Source: CAZHPY01 sp964534705
Lineage (GTDB): Bacteria; Omnitrophota; Gorgyraeia; 2-01-FULL-45-10
DNA length: 64,000 nt
Assembly: GCA_964534705.1 (NCBI GenBank)
Contig: CAZHPY010000001.1
Coordinates: 1-64,000 of the forward strand
Reading direction: 5' to 3'
This document shows, in pieces, positions 16,680-25,218 of the stretch (the stretch's first letter is position 1; the number at the start of each line of letters is the position of its first letter). The position numbers were made by a program, and so were the translations under genes. The notes beneath the pieces are model-generated. The model saw only the letters and a list, made by a program, of their open reading frames with translations. It did no database searches and was not told where the DNA came from.

Positions 16680-17573
16680 CTAAACTTTACGCGCATATAT
16701 TTCCATAAAATCGCCTAATGCAAAAGTAACATAGCTATTGTTAATGAAAGGTACATTCGATAATAACCGCCCTAATAAACGCCAGATACCCCTCATTGCT
16801 TCCAATTTATAGGCAAGATACCGCACGCTGATCGTATGCCGATAGACACGCATACTCAAAACTTCAAATCCGCACTTATTTAAATAAGCGCGGATCGTTT
16901 GTCTGTCAAAATAATAGATATGCATCTTCATAAGCCATGGCCAGCTTCGCCCCATAATACGGGCAAAGAGGCTTCCGATATCCATCGTTGAAAGCGCAAC
17001 GACCCCGCCTTGCCGAAGCACTTTATGGCAAGTCTTTAACGCGGACATCGGATCGTCCAGGTGCTCTATGACATCCCACATAGTCACAACATCAAAATCT
17101 ATATCCAAATCATTTGCCTGCTCATAAGTCCCATGATCAATAATTATATCAAAAATCTTTTTTGCCTTACCGACACACCACGATGACGGCTCAATCCCGC
17201 GCACATCCCATCCGTCTTTACGGGCAAGATCCGCAAAGAACCCTATTCCGGCGCCGATATCTAGCAGGCGACCCGGAGAACTAATGCGCGACAAAGACCT
17301 TATGTTACGGCTAAATGTCCGCAGCCGTCCATCTAATTCCTTTTCGTAGACCGGATCTTCGGTTTTAGCGTATTCCTGCTCTAATTCACATGCCTCAGGC
17401 CGAGGCGAGCTGTATACAAGCCCGCATTGTTGGCAACGGACAATTCTATAATGATCCCCATGCCCCAGGCTTGTGCATGAGTAAGTATTTACAGTATTCT
17501 CAGAGGAAACAGTTGATGGAAAAACCAATTTACTATCAACTGAACCACAAAAATTGCATGAATGAATTTTCAT
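16680..17573 (-). CDS. Class I SAM methyltransferase with N-terminal zinc-binding cysteines
   Basis: A 297 aa methyltransferase from ATG at 17573, which overlaps the upstream ligase stop by 4 bp (ATGA); a longer frame to 17627 would overlap it by 58 bp and is less likely. The N-terminus has CNFCGS and later CQQCGLVYSSPRP, a four-cysteine pattern usual for sugar C- or O-methyltransferases of polysaccharide loci. The SAM site is LLDIGAGIGFFADLA, followed by VVTMWDVIEHLDDP. The substrate is probably a nucleotide sugar or glycan, but cannot be named. Confidence 0.83.
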   Translation of the reverse strand: MKIHSCNFCGSVDSKLVFPSTVSSENTVNTYSCTSLGHGDHYRIVRCQQCGLVYSSPRPEACELEQEYAKTEDPVYEKELDGRLRTFSRNIRSLSRISSPGRLLDIGAGIGFFADLARKDGWDVRGIEPSSWCVGKAKKIFDIIIDHGTYEQANDLDIDFDVVTMWDVIEHLDDPMSALKTCHKVLRQGGVVALSTMDIGSLFARIMGRSWPWLMKMHIYYFDRQTIRAYLNKCGFEVLSMRVYRHTISVRYLAYKLEAMRGIWRLLGRLLSNVPFINNSYVTFALGDFMEIYARKV

Positions 17574-19009
17574 ATGCGGTCCATGGTTTGCCACCGATAG
17601 AAAGCAACAATACCGACACAAACCCAAAAAGGAAAAGCTGTATAAGGAAGCTCCAAAAAAACTGAAAAGTTCGCCACGACCATACCAAAAATTACAGTAG
17701 ACACCAATACCCCCCCCTCAACCGACCGCAAGCGTACAAAATCCCGTATACACAGCACCACAAACCAAAGAAATACCCCTATAGCCGCAAATCCGATAAC
17801 CCCTCCCCGGTAAATTATATGCAGCCAGGAGTTATGCGGAGCGATCCACCCGTCCCGGCGCCAATCATCATGCGCCCACCTTAAGATCTCCACTGAACGC
17901 GACCGCTGAGGGCGTCCGAAACTGAACCCAAAAAAAGCTTTTTTGTGTACCAAATCAGATATCATGTCTCTCCAAATAAAATAACGAAACAATATATTGT
18001 TATATGCAGTAGTTAAAGGGCGTGGCGCGTCGTTCTTTAACTGATCTTCTTTTGGCTGTTCCGCAGACAGCTTAATAGAGCCTATTGTCTTTGGAAGCGG
18101 CGTATCCGGATTATAGGCCCTCGCTTCAATAGGAATAGATATATAGGCATTTTTTTCGCTGTCAATTTTATTTTCATACTTCATATAAAGTTTCTTGACC
18201 TCCGCAATATTAAACAATGAGCGGACTGCGTTCCGGTCCGCAAATGCAAAAATGAGGCTGACCAAAATAACACCTACGGCCATCCCCATCCATTTGTTCT
18301 TACGGATTTTTCTGGATAGGAAAGGAAAGAAAAAAATAGCTGTAAATAAAACCGCCGAAGACAATCCAACGAGGTCAGAGCGGACCTGGCAATAAAAGAC
18401 TCTTCCCTTCAATACAAATGCGATCGCAATCGTTAAAAAAATCCACCTTATCCATAGACTGCCTATATTGGGGAGAAAAATAACAAAGAAGACGACCGCT
18501 ATATAGCCGACATAAACACCTGCTTCCAGGAAAGCAAACGTTAACAGGATAACAAAAAAAACAACTCCAAGTAATTTTTGACGAATAAATTTTTTTTTAT
18601 CTGCGCTGGCTATGGCCTGATCCGTTAAGCTCAGATCTCTAATCGCTAAAAACACTATCATGGAGATGAAAGGATAATAAAAGAGTGCCGCATTCCTAAA
18701 AGCGAACGCCCCACTCTCGAAATATCCAAATACGGATTTCCAAATTATCCATAATATATAAATCGTGACTCCGGCCCTGAGAGGCCTGGGTAAAGAAAGG
18801 TCAAAAAAGAATCTCCAGCCATACAGAAAAAAACAGATGGCCATGACGATCTCTCCGATAAATATTGGAAAGTTCGGGCCGGGAACAAATAAATGGACTT
18901 CGGCAAAAGAAGATTTAAAGATAGAATAGAGCGCGCTAATCCCGCCTATAATAATTAAGACCGAATAAGCCGTCGCACGCCTCATGATAAGACTGAATGC
19001 TTTATTCAT
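17570..19009 (-). CDS. O-antigen ligase/polymerase family protein
   Basis: A 479 aa integral membrane protein with about eleven helices and one large periplasmic loop (about 260-400). Near the end of that loop it has APHNSWLHIIYRGGVIGF, the H-N-x-x-L-x pattern typical of the Wzy_C/WaaL/PglL superfamily. Members join lipid-linked repeat units (Wzy) or ligate them to lipid A or protein. Sequence alone does not decide between polymerase and ligase. The gene is set between a GT4 gene upstream (8 bp overlap) and a methyltransferase downstream (4 bp overlap). Confidence 0.82.
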   Translation of the reverse strand: MNKAFSLIMRRATAYSVLIIIGGISALYSIFKSSFAEVHLFVPGPNFPIFIGEIVMAICFFLYGWRFFFDLSLPRPLRAGVTIYILWIIWKSVFGYFESGAFAFRNAALFYYPFISMIVFLAIRDLSLTDQAIASADKKKFIRQKLLGVVFFVILLTFAFLEAGVYVGYIAVVFFVIFLPNIGSLWIRWIFLTIAIAFVLKGRVFYCQVRSDLVGLSSAVLFTAIFFFPFLSRKIRKNKWMGMAVGVILVSLIFAFADRNAVRSLFNIAEVKKLYMKYENKIDSEKNAYISIPIEARAYNPDTPLPKTIGSIKLSAEQPKEDQLKNDAPRPLTTAYNNILFRYFIWRDMISDLVHKKAFFGFSFGRPQRSRSVEILRWAHDDWRRDGWIAPHNSWLHIIYRGGVIGFAAIGVFLWFVVLCIRDFVRLRSVEGGVLVSTVIFGMVVANFSVFLELPYTAFPFWVCVGIVAFYRWQTMDRI

Positions 19010-20177
19010 ATTTTCCTCGCATTAAGATATCTTCATAAAGGCTTGTAAACTGGATACCGCTCACACAGCTGCTATAATGACTGTTAAAACTACGGCGTCC
19101 ATTCTCGCCCAGCTCCCTGCGAAGATCGGCCGAACTTATAAGTCGCTCTATTTTCTGCCCAAGCTCCTCGGCGTCCGCAGGATCAAAAAGAAGACCGGTT
19201 TTACCGTCCTGCACGATCTCGGATAACGCTCCCAGGCGGCTCGCAATGACCGGCACACCGCAGGCATAAGCCTCTATGATCACACGCGGAAAATTTTCAT
19301 AACATTCTGATGGTACAACAACGCACAACGCCTCTTTCAGAAGAGAAACTACGTCAGCCTGATCTTTCTGCCCGAGCCATTCGACTCCCGGCACATTTAA
19401 TGCCTGCAATTCTTTTTGTAATGGGCCGATCCCCACGATCTTAAGCGGTAGCGGCCACGACCGTGATGTCCACGCATTAAGAAGCGTCCTAACGCCTTTA
19501 TATGGCTGAATCGCTCCAATATAAACAACATGACGCGGTACTCCATCCCTGATTCCGGGGTCTCTTTCAAGAAAATTAGACTTAACAACGATGTGCTTGG
19601 CGTCCCATCCGGCATCAATAAATTTTCTACGGCTGAATTCACTAAGAGCAATGAATTTTGCGATCCTTTTAAGAATATTGCGCTTTTTATACTCACTAAA
19701 AACTCGCATCATCATCCACGTCGAAAAATGTGAGCCGTGCCAACAACCATGTAGAATGCCGCGAAGATTTCCACCGGAAAGGCATTGTTCGCAGACTTGC
19801 CCATCACGATAAAAGGTCGCGGCAGCACACAGAAAACGATAATTATGCAGTGTTTGCACAACGGGAATGCCCGCATCAAAACAGGCTTCGTACGCCGCTG
19901 GGCCTATTACAAAAAAACTATTATGAAAATGTGCAACATCCGGTTTTCTTCGGGCAATCAATGCGCCAACTTCTTCATACACGCGGCGAGAAAAATAAAT
20001 ATCGTGCAGATAAAAGCGGATCTTTTCTAAGCGCCGAAGATCGGACAACTCGCGATTTGACCGGAGATATTCCGCAATATCGTGCCCCAGAGAACGCAGC
20101 AGTACAGCCTCTGATGCTACGACAGCGTCTTCTCCTCCCGGAAAAAGATACGAATTATGAACCTGAAGTATCTTCAT
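19002..20177 (-). CDS. GT4 family glycosyltransferase
   Basis: A 391 aa GT-B retaining glycosyltransferase. The N-terminal domain opens with ILQVHNSYLFPGGEDAVV, with a VAHFHNSFFVIGPA acceptor region. The C-terminal donor domain starts near VVYIGAIQPYKGVRTL, and the E-x7-E type motif lies in ECYENFPRVIIEAYACGVPV, followed by SRLGALSEIVQDGKTGLLF. Length is normal. It overlaps the GT2 gene upstream by 4 bp and the ligase-like gene downstream by 8 bp. Sugar specificity cannot be told. Confidence 0.88.
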   Translation of the reverse strand: MKILQVHNSYLFPGGEDAVVASEAVLLRSLGHDIAEYLRSNRELSDLRRLEKIRFYLHDIYFSRRVYEEVGALIARRKPDVAHFHNSFFVIGPAAYEACFDAGIPVVQTLHNYRFLCAAATFYRDGQVCEQCLSGGNLRGILHGCWHGSHFSTWMMMRVFSEYKKRNILKRIAKFIALSEFSRRKFIDAGWDAKHIVVKSNFLERDPGIRDGVPRHVVYIGAIQPYKGVRTLLNAWTSRSWPLPLKIVGIGPLQKELQALNVPGVEWLGQKDQADVVSLLKEALCVVVPSECYENFPRVIIEAYACGVPVIASRLGALSEIVQDGKTGLLFDPADAEELGQKIERLISSADLRRELGENGRRSFNSHYSSCVSGIQFTSLYEDILMRGKYE

Positions 20178-21112
20178 GACAAAACCTTCAATAAGTACTG
20201 CCGGCGGTAATTTTTCATAAGATTGAGTACCGCCGGAGGAAAGATGGCCAATATGAACAATCCCATGCTCTCCCAGGAAAACTTACACCGAAGACTTTCT
20301 GAAAGCCCGCGGCGGGCATCACGGTAATTTCCTAGAGACAAATGGCGCACTGCAAAACGGCGCAGCATATTTCGTTCGACAACATAAGAATCAAGCGTGG
20401 GATCCTCCTCTAAGATACGTTTATAAAGTTTTCGTTCATACTCTTCCTCACGGCTGAAACTTTTTGCGGTGATCGTATCTCCATGAAGACGATAATCGGT
20501 CAAAAGCTCCCGCATGGAATAAATACTGAACCGCCTGGAAATGCGTAGCCACATATCCAGATCCTCGAGGCTGCGCATGGTTGGGTCGAAATTCCCTACC
20601 GAATCAACCACGTCCCTGCGAAACATTACAGCAGACGGGGCTGTTATCCCATTGCCGTGAAAAACAAAAGACCGATACATTCCACCGTTGGCGGATTTAA
20701 TCCTTACGCCGATCGCAACTCCATTCGAGTTAATAAGCCTCACTCCGGTAAACACCATGCCTGTCTTCGGGTCAGTACTATTAACAAAGAATTTTAGCTG
20801 AGCCTCGAGTTTGCCCGGCAGCCATCGGTCATCATCATCGAGAAGCGCAATATATTCGCCTTTAGCAAGCTCAATACCAGTCATGCGCGCGGCCGACAGT
20901 CCACCATTATCCCGTCTAGTCAGCCGGACACGCTCATCTTTTAAAATATCGGAACATCCGACCTCTATATCGTCATCCGAGCCATCATCCACAATTATAA
21001 GCTCAAAATTTGCATATGTTTGCGCCAGCACGCTGGCAAGCGCCTCGCGTAAATACCCGCGCTTCAGACCATTATATGTAGGAACTATAACGCTTACTAA
21101 AGGCGTGGTCAT
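20174..21112 (-). CDS. GT2 family glycosyltransferase
   Basis: A 312 aa GT-A enzyme: VSVIVPTYNGLKRGYLREA at the N-terminus, IIVDDGSDDD for nucleotide contact and LLDDDDRWLPGKL as the DxD metal motif at about 91-103. A short hydrophobic stretch near residues 280-300 may touch the membrane. It overlaps both neighbouring GT4 genes by 4 bp, so three transferases are produced in step and probably add successive sugars to the same repeat unit on the cytoplasmic side. Donor and linkage unknown. Confidence 0.88.
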   Translation of the reverse strand: MTTPLVSVIVPTYNGLKRGYLREALASVLAQTYANFELIIVDDGSDDDIEVGCSDILKDERVRLTRRDNGGLSAARMTGIELAKGEYIALLDDDDRWLPGKLEAQLKFFVNSTDPKTGMVFTGVRLINSNGVAIGVRIKSANGGMYRSFVFHGNGITAPSAVMFRRDVVDSVGNFDPTMRSLEDLDMWLRISRRFSIYSMRELLTDYRLHGDTITAKSFSREEEYERKLYKRILEEDPTLDSYVVERNMLRRFAVRHLSLGNYRDARRGLSESLRCKFSWESMGLFILAIFPPAVLNLMKNYRRQYLLKVLS

Positions 21113-22206
21113 TTTCTTAACACCTCTTCAAATATCTTCCGGTGACGCTCAATCCAGGCGACATTATCAAAATACAAAACAGCTCTCCGCCGAGCCGATG
21201 CGGAATATAGTTTTAATTGTCCTGCGGCTTTTTTTACCGCATTAGCTACAGCATCCGCCGATGGGGTATGCAATGACTCCAGATCCTGCGGTACCGGTAT
21301 AAGCACACCGCCGTCGTTCTCGATAAGTTCCGGAACCCCTCCGCTATCTGAAGCGACCACAGGAAGACCGCAAGCCATCGCCTCAATCACAACAGATGGG
21401 CATGGATCCGCATATTTAAGATGCAGCAGGATATCCGCAGAACGATAGATCTCAGGCGCTTCCGCCTGGCTATATGATCCGCGCAACTCAACAAGATCGT
21501 CAATATCTGAGCTTTTAACAGCGGCACGGACCTCGTTCAGCGCTCCGGGCCATACCAGACGCCCGGCAATCGTAAGCCGTACGGCCAGACCATCTTTTTT
21601 AAGTAAGGCCACTGCTGCCAGGGCAGCCATCACGCGTTCCGGACTTTCATGGCTACCCATGACAAGAAGCCGAAGCGGTCCTGACTCCGTCCGCACAGAC
21701 GCTTCAACAGGGGCAAAAACGGTCGTATCGACCGCGTTATACATCACTGTCGAAGGCCCCATAAACTCTCCGAGAAAATGATCCGCGGCCTTCTTGCAGA
21801 ACTGGCTTTGATATATAACAAAAGCTGCGCTGTGCATGCATCGCGACATCTTGGAGTTTAGCCGCCGATGATCCTTCGGAGACCATGCAGGGTATGCTAC
21901 ACCGTTCTGATTCCAAATAAGCCGGATGCCGCGCTGGACACAAATATCAGCCCATGCTTCTGCGCGAACAGAAATCCCGCTGCTTATCAAGTAAAGCAGA
22001 TTAAGCTCTCCTGTTTGTTCAGGAAAAACACCGCAGAGGGCCGCAAGCTTGACATTACCGCCGTAATAAGGCAATTTATTGCCTGAGCATAATCCTGCAT
22101 AAGAAAGTAATGGTTTTTTAGTTCTGGCGAGCAATGGTCCAGGAAAAACAAAAACCGACTTCCATGCTGTTCTGTATGCCGCCGTAATAATTTCTTTGGC
22201 TATCAT
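21109..22206 (-). CDS. GT4 family glycosyltransferase
   Basis: A 365 aa GT-B glycosyltransferase. The donor domain is clear: LLVMGSHESPERVMAALAAV, then SADILLHLKYADP and CPSVVIEAMACGLPVVASDS with the conserved acidic residues, and GGVPELIENDGG. The N-terminal acceptor domain is less conserved, as usual. It is the first gene after a 19 bp gap from the radical SAM gene and overlaps the GT2 gene downstream by 4 bp. Specificity unknown. Confidence 0.86.
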   Translation of the reverse strand: MIAKEIITAAYRTAWKSVFVFPGPLLARTKKPLLSYAGLCSGNKLPYYGGNVKLAALCGVFPEQTGELNLLYLISSGISVRAEAWADICVQRGIRLIWNQNGVAYPAWSPKDHRRLNSKMSRCMHSAAFVIYQSQFCKKAADHFLGEFMGPSTVMYNAVDTTVFAPVEASVRTESGPLRLLVMGSHESPERVMAALAAVALLKKDGLAVRLTIAGRLVWPGALNEVRAAVKSSDIDDLVELRGSYSQAEAPEIYRSADILLHLKYADPCPSVVIEAMACGLPVVASDSGGVPELIENDGGVLIPVPQDLESLHTPSADAVANAVKKAAGQLKLYSASARRRAVLYFDNVAWIERHRKIFEEVLRK

Positions 22207-22225
22207 ATGCCATCCATATAGAATA

Positions 22226-23698
22226 TCAAATACGCTTCAAACGGTTAAATAACTTTCTCAAAAAAACAACCAATCTTAGATCGTATAAATGCTCATACCA
22301 GCCGTATTTAAACCGTAGCTTTATGAGAAAAAACAGCGGAGACAATACAATACGCTTTAAAAAGTTCATCTTCTGGAAACTCTTGCTATAAATAGCTGTT
22401 AAAAGATACGCGTTCTGTGTAAGGAACAGATAGCGTCGATCGATCCATGGATAATTAAAATTTTTGCTAAAAACCATACCCCCTTCTTCCGGCCTATATT
22501 TAATCGCCCACTCTTCAAAGGATGATGGTTCATAATACCGATATTTTTCTTTTATGCTCTCGTACAGCTCGCCTCCGGGATAAACACGGAAGAATTGAGG
22601 GCCGATGATCCGCGCGCGAGGGGTCTGCTCTATAGCATATTTGGCGAGATCTAAAGTCTTGCGATACGACTCTATGGTCTCCCCCGGAACGCCTATAATA
22701 AATGAATAGTTTGGATAAACCTGGGGAACATTCCTGAACTCACTGATAAGCGAGCGGACATTTTCCACCTTTATACCCTTTTTTAAACTATCCAATATTG
22801 TTTGCGAACCGCTTTCGAGCCCGAATTTGAGCCATTCACAGTTTACGCTTGCCAACTTTTTCAAGAAAGCACGATCTAAATAGCCGGAACGATAGCAATT
22901 AGCATGGCATGAGGAGGTCCATTTAAAACTGAATTTATTCTCTTTGTATGCGGCAATAAACTCTTCGACTCTTTTTGAGGATAGGAAAAAATTGTCATCG
23001 CGGAAATATATATGGCGGGGATCATGCTTATGAACAATATGCTTTATTTCATTTAGAAATTCCTCCATGGGACGCGGGCGCCATTTTTGACCGCATACAG
23101 CGTTAAAGCAGAATGTGCATCGATAAGAACACCCCCTCCCTGAAAGTATCTGGATAGACCTGGAAAAGTTATCCTGAGTTGAGGCCGATAACAATTTGTA
23201 ATTAATATCATAAAAAGCGACTGGTTCCGGAGAGTGTGTCCTGATAACGTTTCCGTTCTTTTTATATACCAATCCCGGGACATTATCATAGCCCATTCTT
23301 CCGGAAACAACCTCTTCGAATAAACGCCAGATAGTTTCTTCCCCTTCACTGAATGCGACAAAATCGATATTTTTGTATGCACATGTTTGTTCCGGTTGCA
23401 AGATGGCATGCGGACCGCCAACTATAATAGGTTTATCGGGGTAAGTTTCTTTTATACGATCTACCACCTCTTTCATAGAAGTAACGTCAGTGGTCATCAT
23501 GCTAACACCGACAAGCTTTGCATTACTGATCAGATCGTTTAAGATCGTAAAGAAATCTGTTTTAGGATGTTCGCTTGCGTCCAGGATCTTTACATCCAGG
23601 CCGCGCACATTCGTTAAGTAACTTCCTATCGCCAGCGCCCCCCAGGGATAATTGATGAACCTGCTTCCTGTATCAGGGGTGATCAACAAAACATCCAT
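22226..23698 (-). CDS. B12-binding-domain radical SAM protein
   Basis: A 490 aa protein with an N-terminal cobalamin-binding-like Rossmann domain (about 1-135, without the DxHxxG histidine, as in many members) and a radical SAM core whose cluster cysteines are Cys190, Cys194 and Cys197 in GRGCSYRCTFCFNA. The end (about 420-490) is basic and hydrophobic. Enzymes of this class carry out methylations, C-C bond formation and other radical steps. It sits between glycosyltransferase and methyltransferase genes, so the substrate may be a sugar or lipid of this pathway. No specific reaction can be assigned. Confidence 0.87.
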   Translation of the reverse strand: MDVLLITPDTGSRFINYPWGALAIGSYLTNVRGLDVKILDASEHPKTDFFTILNDLISNAKLVGVSMMTTDVTSMKEVVDRIKETYPDKPIIVGGPHAILQPEQTCAYKNIDFVAFSEGEETIWRLFEEVVSGRMGYDNVPGLVYKKNGNVIRTHSPEPVAFYDINYKLLSASTQDNFSRSIQILSGRGCSYRCTFCFNAVCGQKWRPRPMEEFLNEIKHIVHKHDPRHIYFRDDNFFLSSKRVEEFIAAYKENKFSFKWTSSCHANCYRSGYLDRAFLKKLASVNCEWLKFGLESGSQTILDSLKKGIKVENVRSLISEFRNVPQVYPNYSFIIGVPGETIESYRKTLDLAKYAIEQTPRARIIGPQFFRVYPGGELYESIKEKYRYYEPSSFEEWAIKYRPEEGGMVFSKNFNYPWIDRRYLFLTQNAYLLTAIYSKSFQKMNFLKRIVLSPLFFLIKLRFKYGWYEHLYDLRLVVFLRKLFNRLKRI

Positions 23699-23708
23699 GC
23701 CGCTCCCA

Positions 23709-24377
23709 TTAAGGTTTCTTTTGTGCCCTGCAGACTATCTCTCCTTCGGCGTTAAAACCCATCGTTTCCACGCAATAGCCGGCGCGCACTAACTCGTCTT
23801 TCAGCATAGCGCGTGTGTACTCGCGAAAATGGGTTGTGTCACTTAAATATGGCAAACCCAGGTAGATCAATAGCTGCGTCCGCCAGTTCTCCTGGCTAGG
23901 AACACAAATGAGAAGACGCGAAGCATTAATTCGCTTAAGAAAAGCGACGGGGTCCTCGATATGCTCGAGAAGATGAGAAAGGATGCATACGTTATAGCCT
24001 GCTTCCCTAAAAAAACCGGTAAAGTCAAATTTCCTCAGGTCCGCCTGTACGAACTTTACATTCCCATCGCGCTGGGACATTTTCCAATGCCGCACAAGCT
24101 TCGGGTCAGAGTCAATGCCATATCCTTCTTTGATATATGAAGCGATCTTATTCAGAATAAGTCCGGTACCACAACCTATATCAATAACAACATCTTCCGG
24201 AGAAACATTCTCGGCAAAAAATTCGTAGCGATAGTTAAAAATGTTCTTTGGGTGGATCCCCTTGAAAAATCGTATCAGGAACCGTTCGAAGAGCCGCCTT
24301 TCCACCCAATTTCTTGTTTGACTATACAGCCTGATTATTCCGCGCATCATTTTACTCTTTCCCGCTTCCGCCATCAT
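23709..24377 (-). CDS. Class I SAM-dependent methyltransferase
   Basis: A 222 aa methyltransferase. Motif I is VVIDIGCGTGLILNKIA (about 73-89), followed by EGYGIDSDPK for the SAM ribose contact and CILSHLLEHIEDPVAFL for motif IV. A basic N-terminal part, about 45 residues, precedes the fold. It is read right after another methyltransferase gene and before the B12-type radical SAM gene, 10 bp away. Target unknown; a glycan or nucleotide sugar is likely from context. Confidence 0.83.
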   Translation of the reverse strand: MMAEAGKSKMMRGIIRLYSQTRNWVERRLFERFLIRFFKGIHPKNIFNYRYEFFAENVSPEDVVIDIGCGTGLILNKIASYIKEGYGIDSDPKLVRHWKMSQRDGNVKFVQADLRKFDFTGFFREAGYNVCILSHLLEHIEDPVAFLKRINASRLLICVPSQENWRTQLLIYLGLPYLSDTTHFREYTRAMLKDELVRAGYCVETMGFNAEGEIVCRAQKKP

Positions 24378-24386
24378 CGCTCCCTT

Positions 24387-25187
24387 TTAGTCTTTTTTAA
24401 ACACCAGAAGAATCGAGTGTCCGGCGAAAGCCGAAAATAAATAATAATTCATCATTCTGATCAACCGCGCCCACAAACGCTTGGATTTATACACGTTTGA
24501 TAAAAAAGGGTGAAGCAAGGATATCTCCTCCATCAGCCCCTTGCTCGGGTCAAATGCCTTCTTTGACAGCAGCTTAAACCCGAACGGCATTACCTTATTA
24601 ACCACAAAGTCTGCGCACAAAATAAACTGATAAAACGCCTGATCATCTTTTTTATTTTCTTCAAAAGAGTAGAGGCCGCATGTTTTTTTTAACCGCCGTA
24701 ACGGATTAAGGTTCGGGAAACTTAAGAACAAGCAGCCCCCTGGCTTCAGTACTCTTGCCGCTTCTGCAATAATCCCGTCAAAACCTTCCTGAAAGTGCTC
24801 GATAACCCCCAGCGACCAGTATCCATCAAAAAAAGAATCTGGAAAATTTAAGGCCCTGACGTCCTGAATAGACAGCTTTAATCCTGGAAACGCCTTCTTT
24901 GATCTTTCAATCGTGTTTTCCTCGAAATCCACTCCGTAAGCATCGAAGCCCCAAGATGAAAGGCCGAAGACTATGTTGCCGGCGCCACAACCCGCATCAA
25001 TGACTTTTCCTCCGGGCTTGATATATCTGCGCGCGCAAGCCCTGATAAACCAGTTGTTCTTCCCGTCTTCAACAAATGAATGCAGGTCCTGCGATCCCCA
25101 CAATAAGTTCCAGAACGCTTTTCCAGAAACTTTCTGAAGCTCGACTAATCTGTCATTTTTTGTGTCATAATATCTGCATCTATCCAT
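24387..25187 (-). CDS. Class I SAM-dependent methyltransferase
   Basis: A 266 aa methyltransferase with motif I VIDAGCGAGNIVFGL (about 59-73), YGVDFEENTIERS, DVRALNFPDSFFDG and the usual GVIEHFQEG. The N-terminal 55 residues include RYYDTKNDRLVELQ, a lead seen in several locus-borne methyltransferases. A hydrophobic C-terminus may touch the membrane. It is separated by 9 bp from the next methyltransferase gene. Substrate unknown. Confidence 0.83.
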   Translation of the reverse strand: MDRCRYYDTKNDRLVELQKVSGKAFWNLLWGSQDLHSFVEDGKNNWFIRACARRYIKPGGKVIDAGCGAGNIVFGLSSWGFDAYGVDFEENTIERSKKAFPGLKLSIQDVRALNFPDSFFDGYWSLGVIEHFQEGFDGIIAEAARVLKPGGCLFLSFPNLNPLRRLKKTCGLYSFEENKKDDQAFYQFILCADFVVNKVMPFGFKLLSKKAFDPSKGLMEEISLLHPFLSNVYKSKRLWARLIRMMNYYLFSAFAGHSILLVFKKD

Positions 25188-25218
25188 ACCTTACCTGCGC
25201 CGCCTGCCAACATTACGC

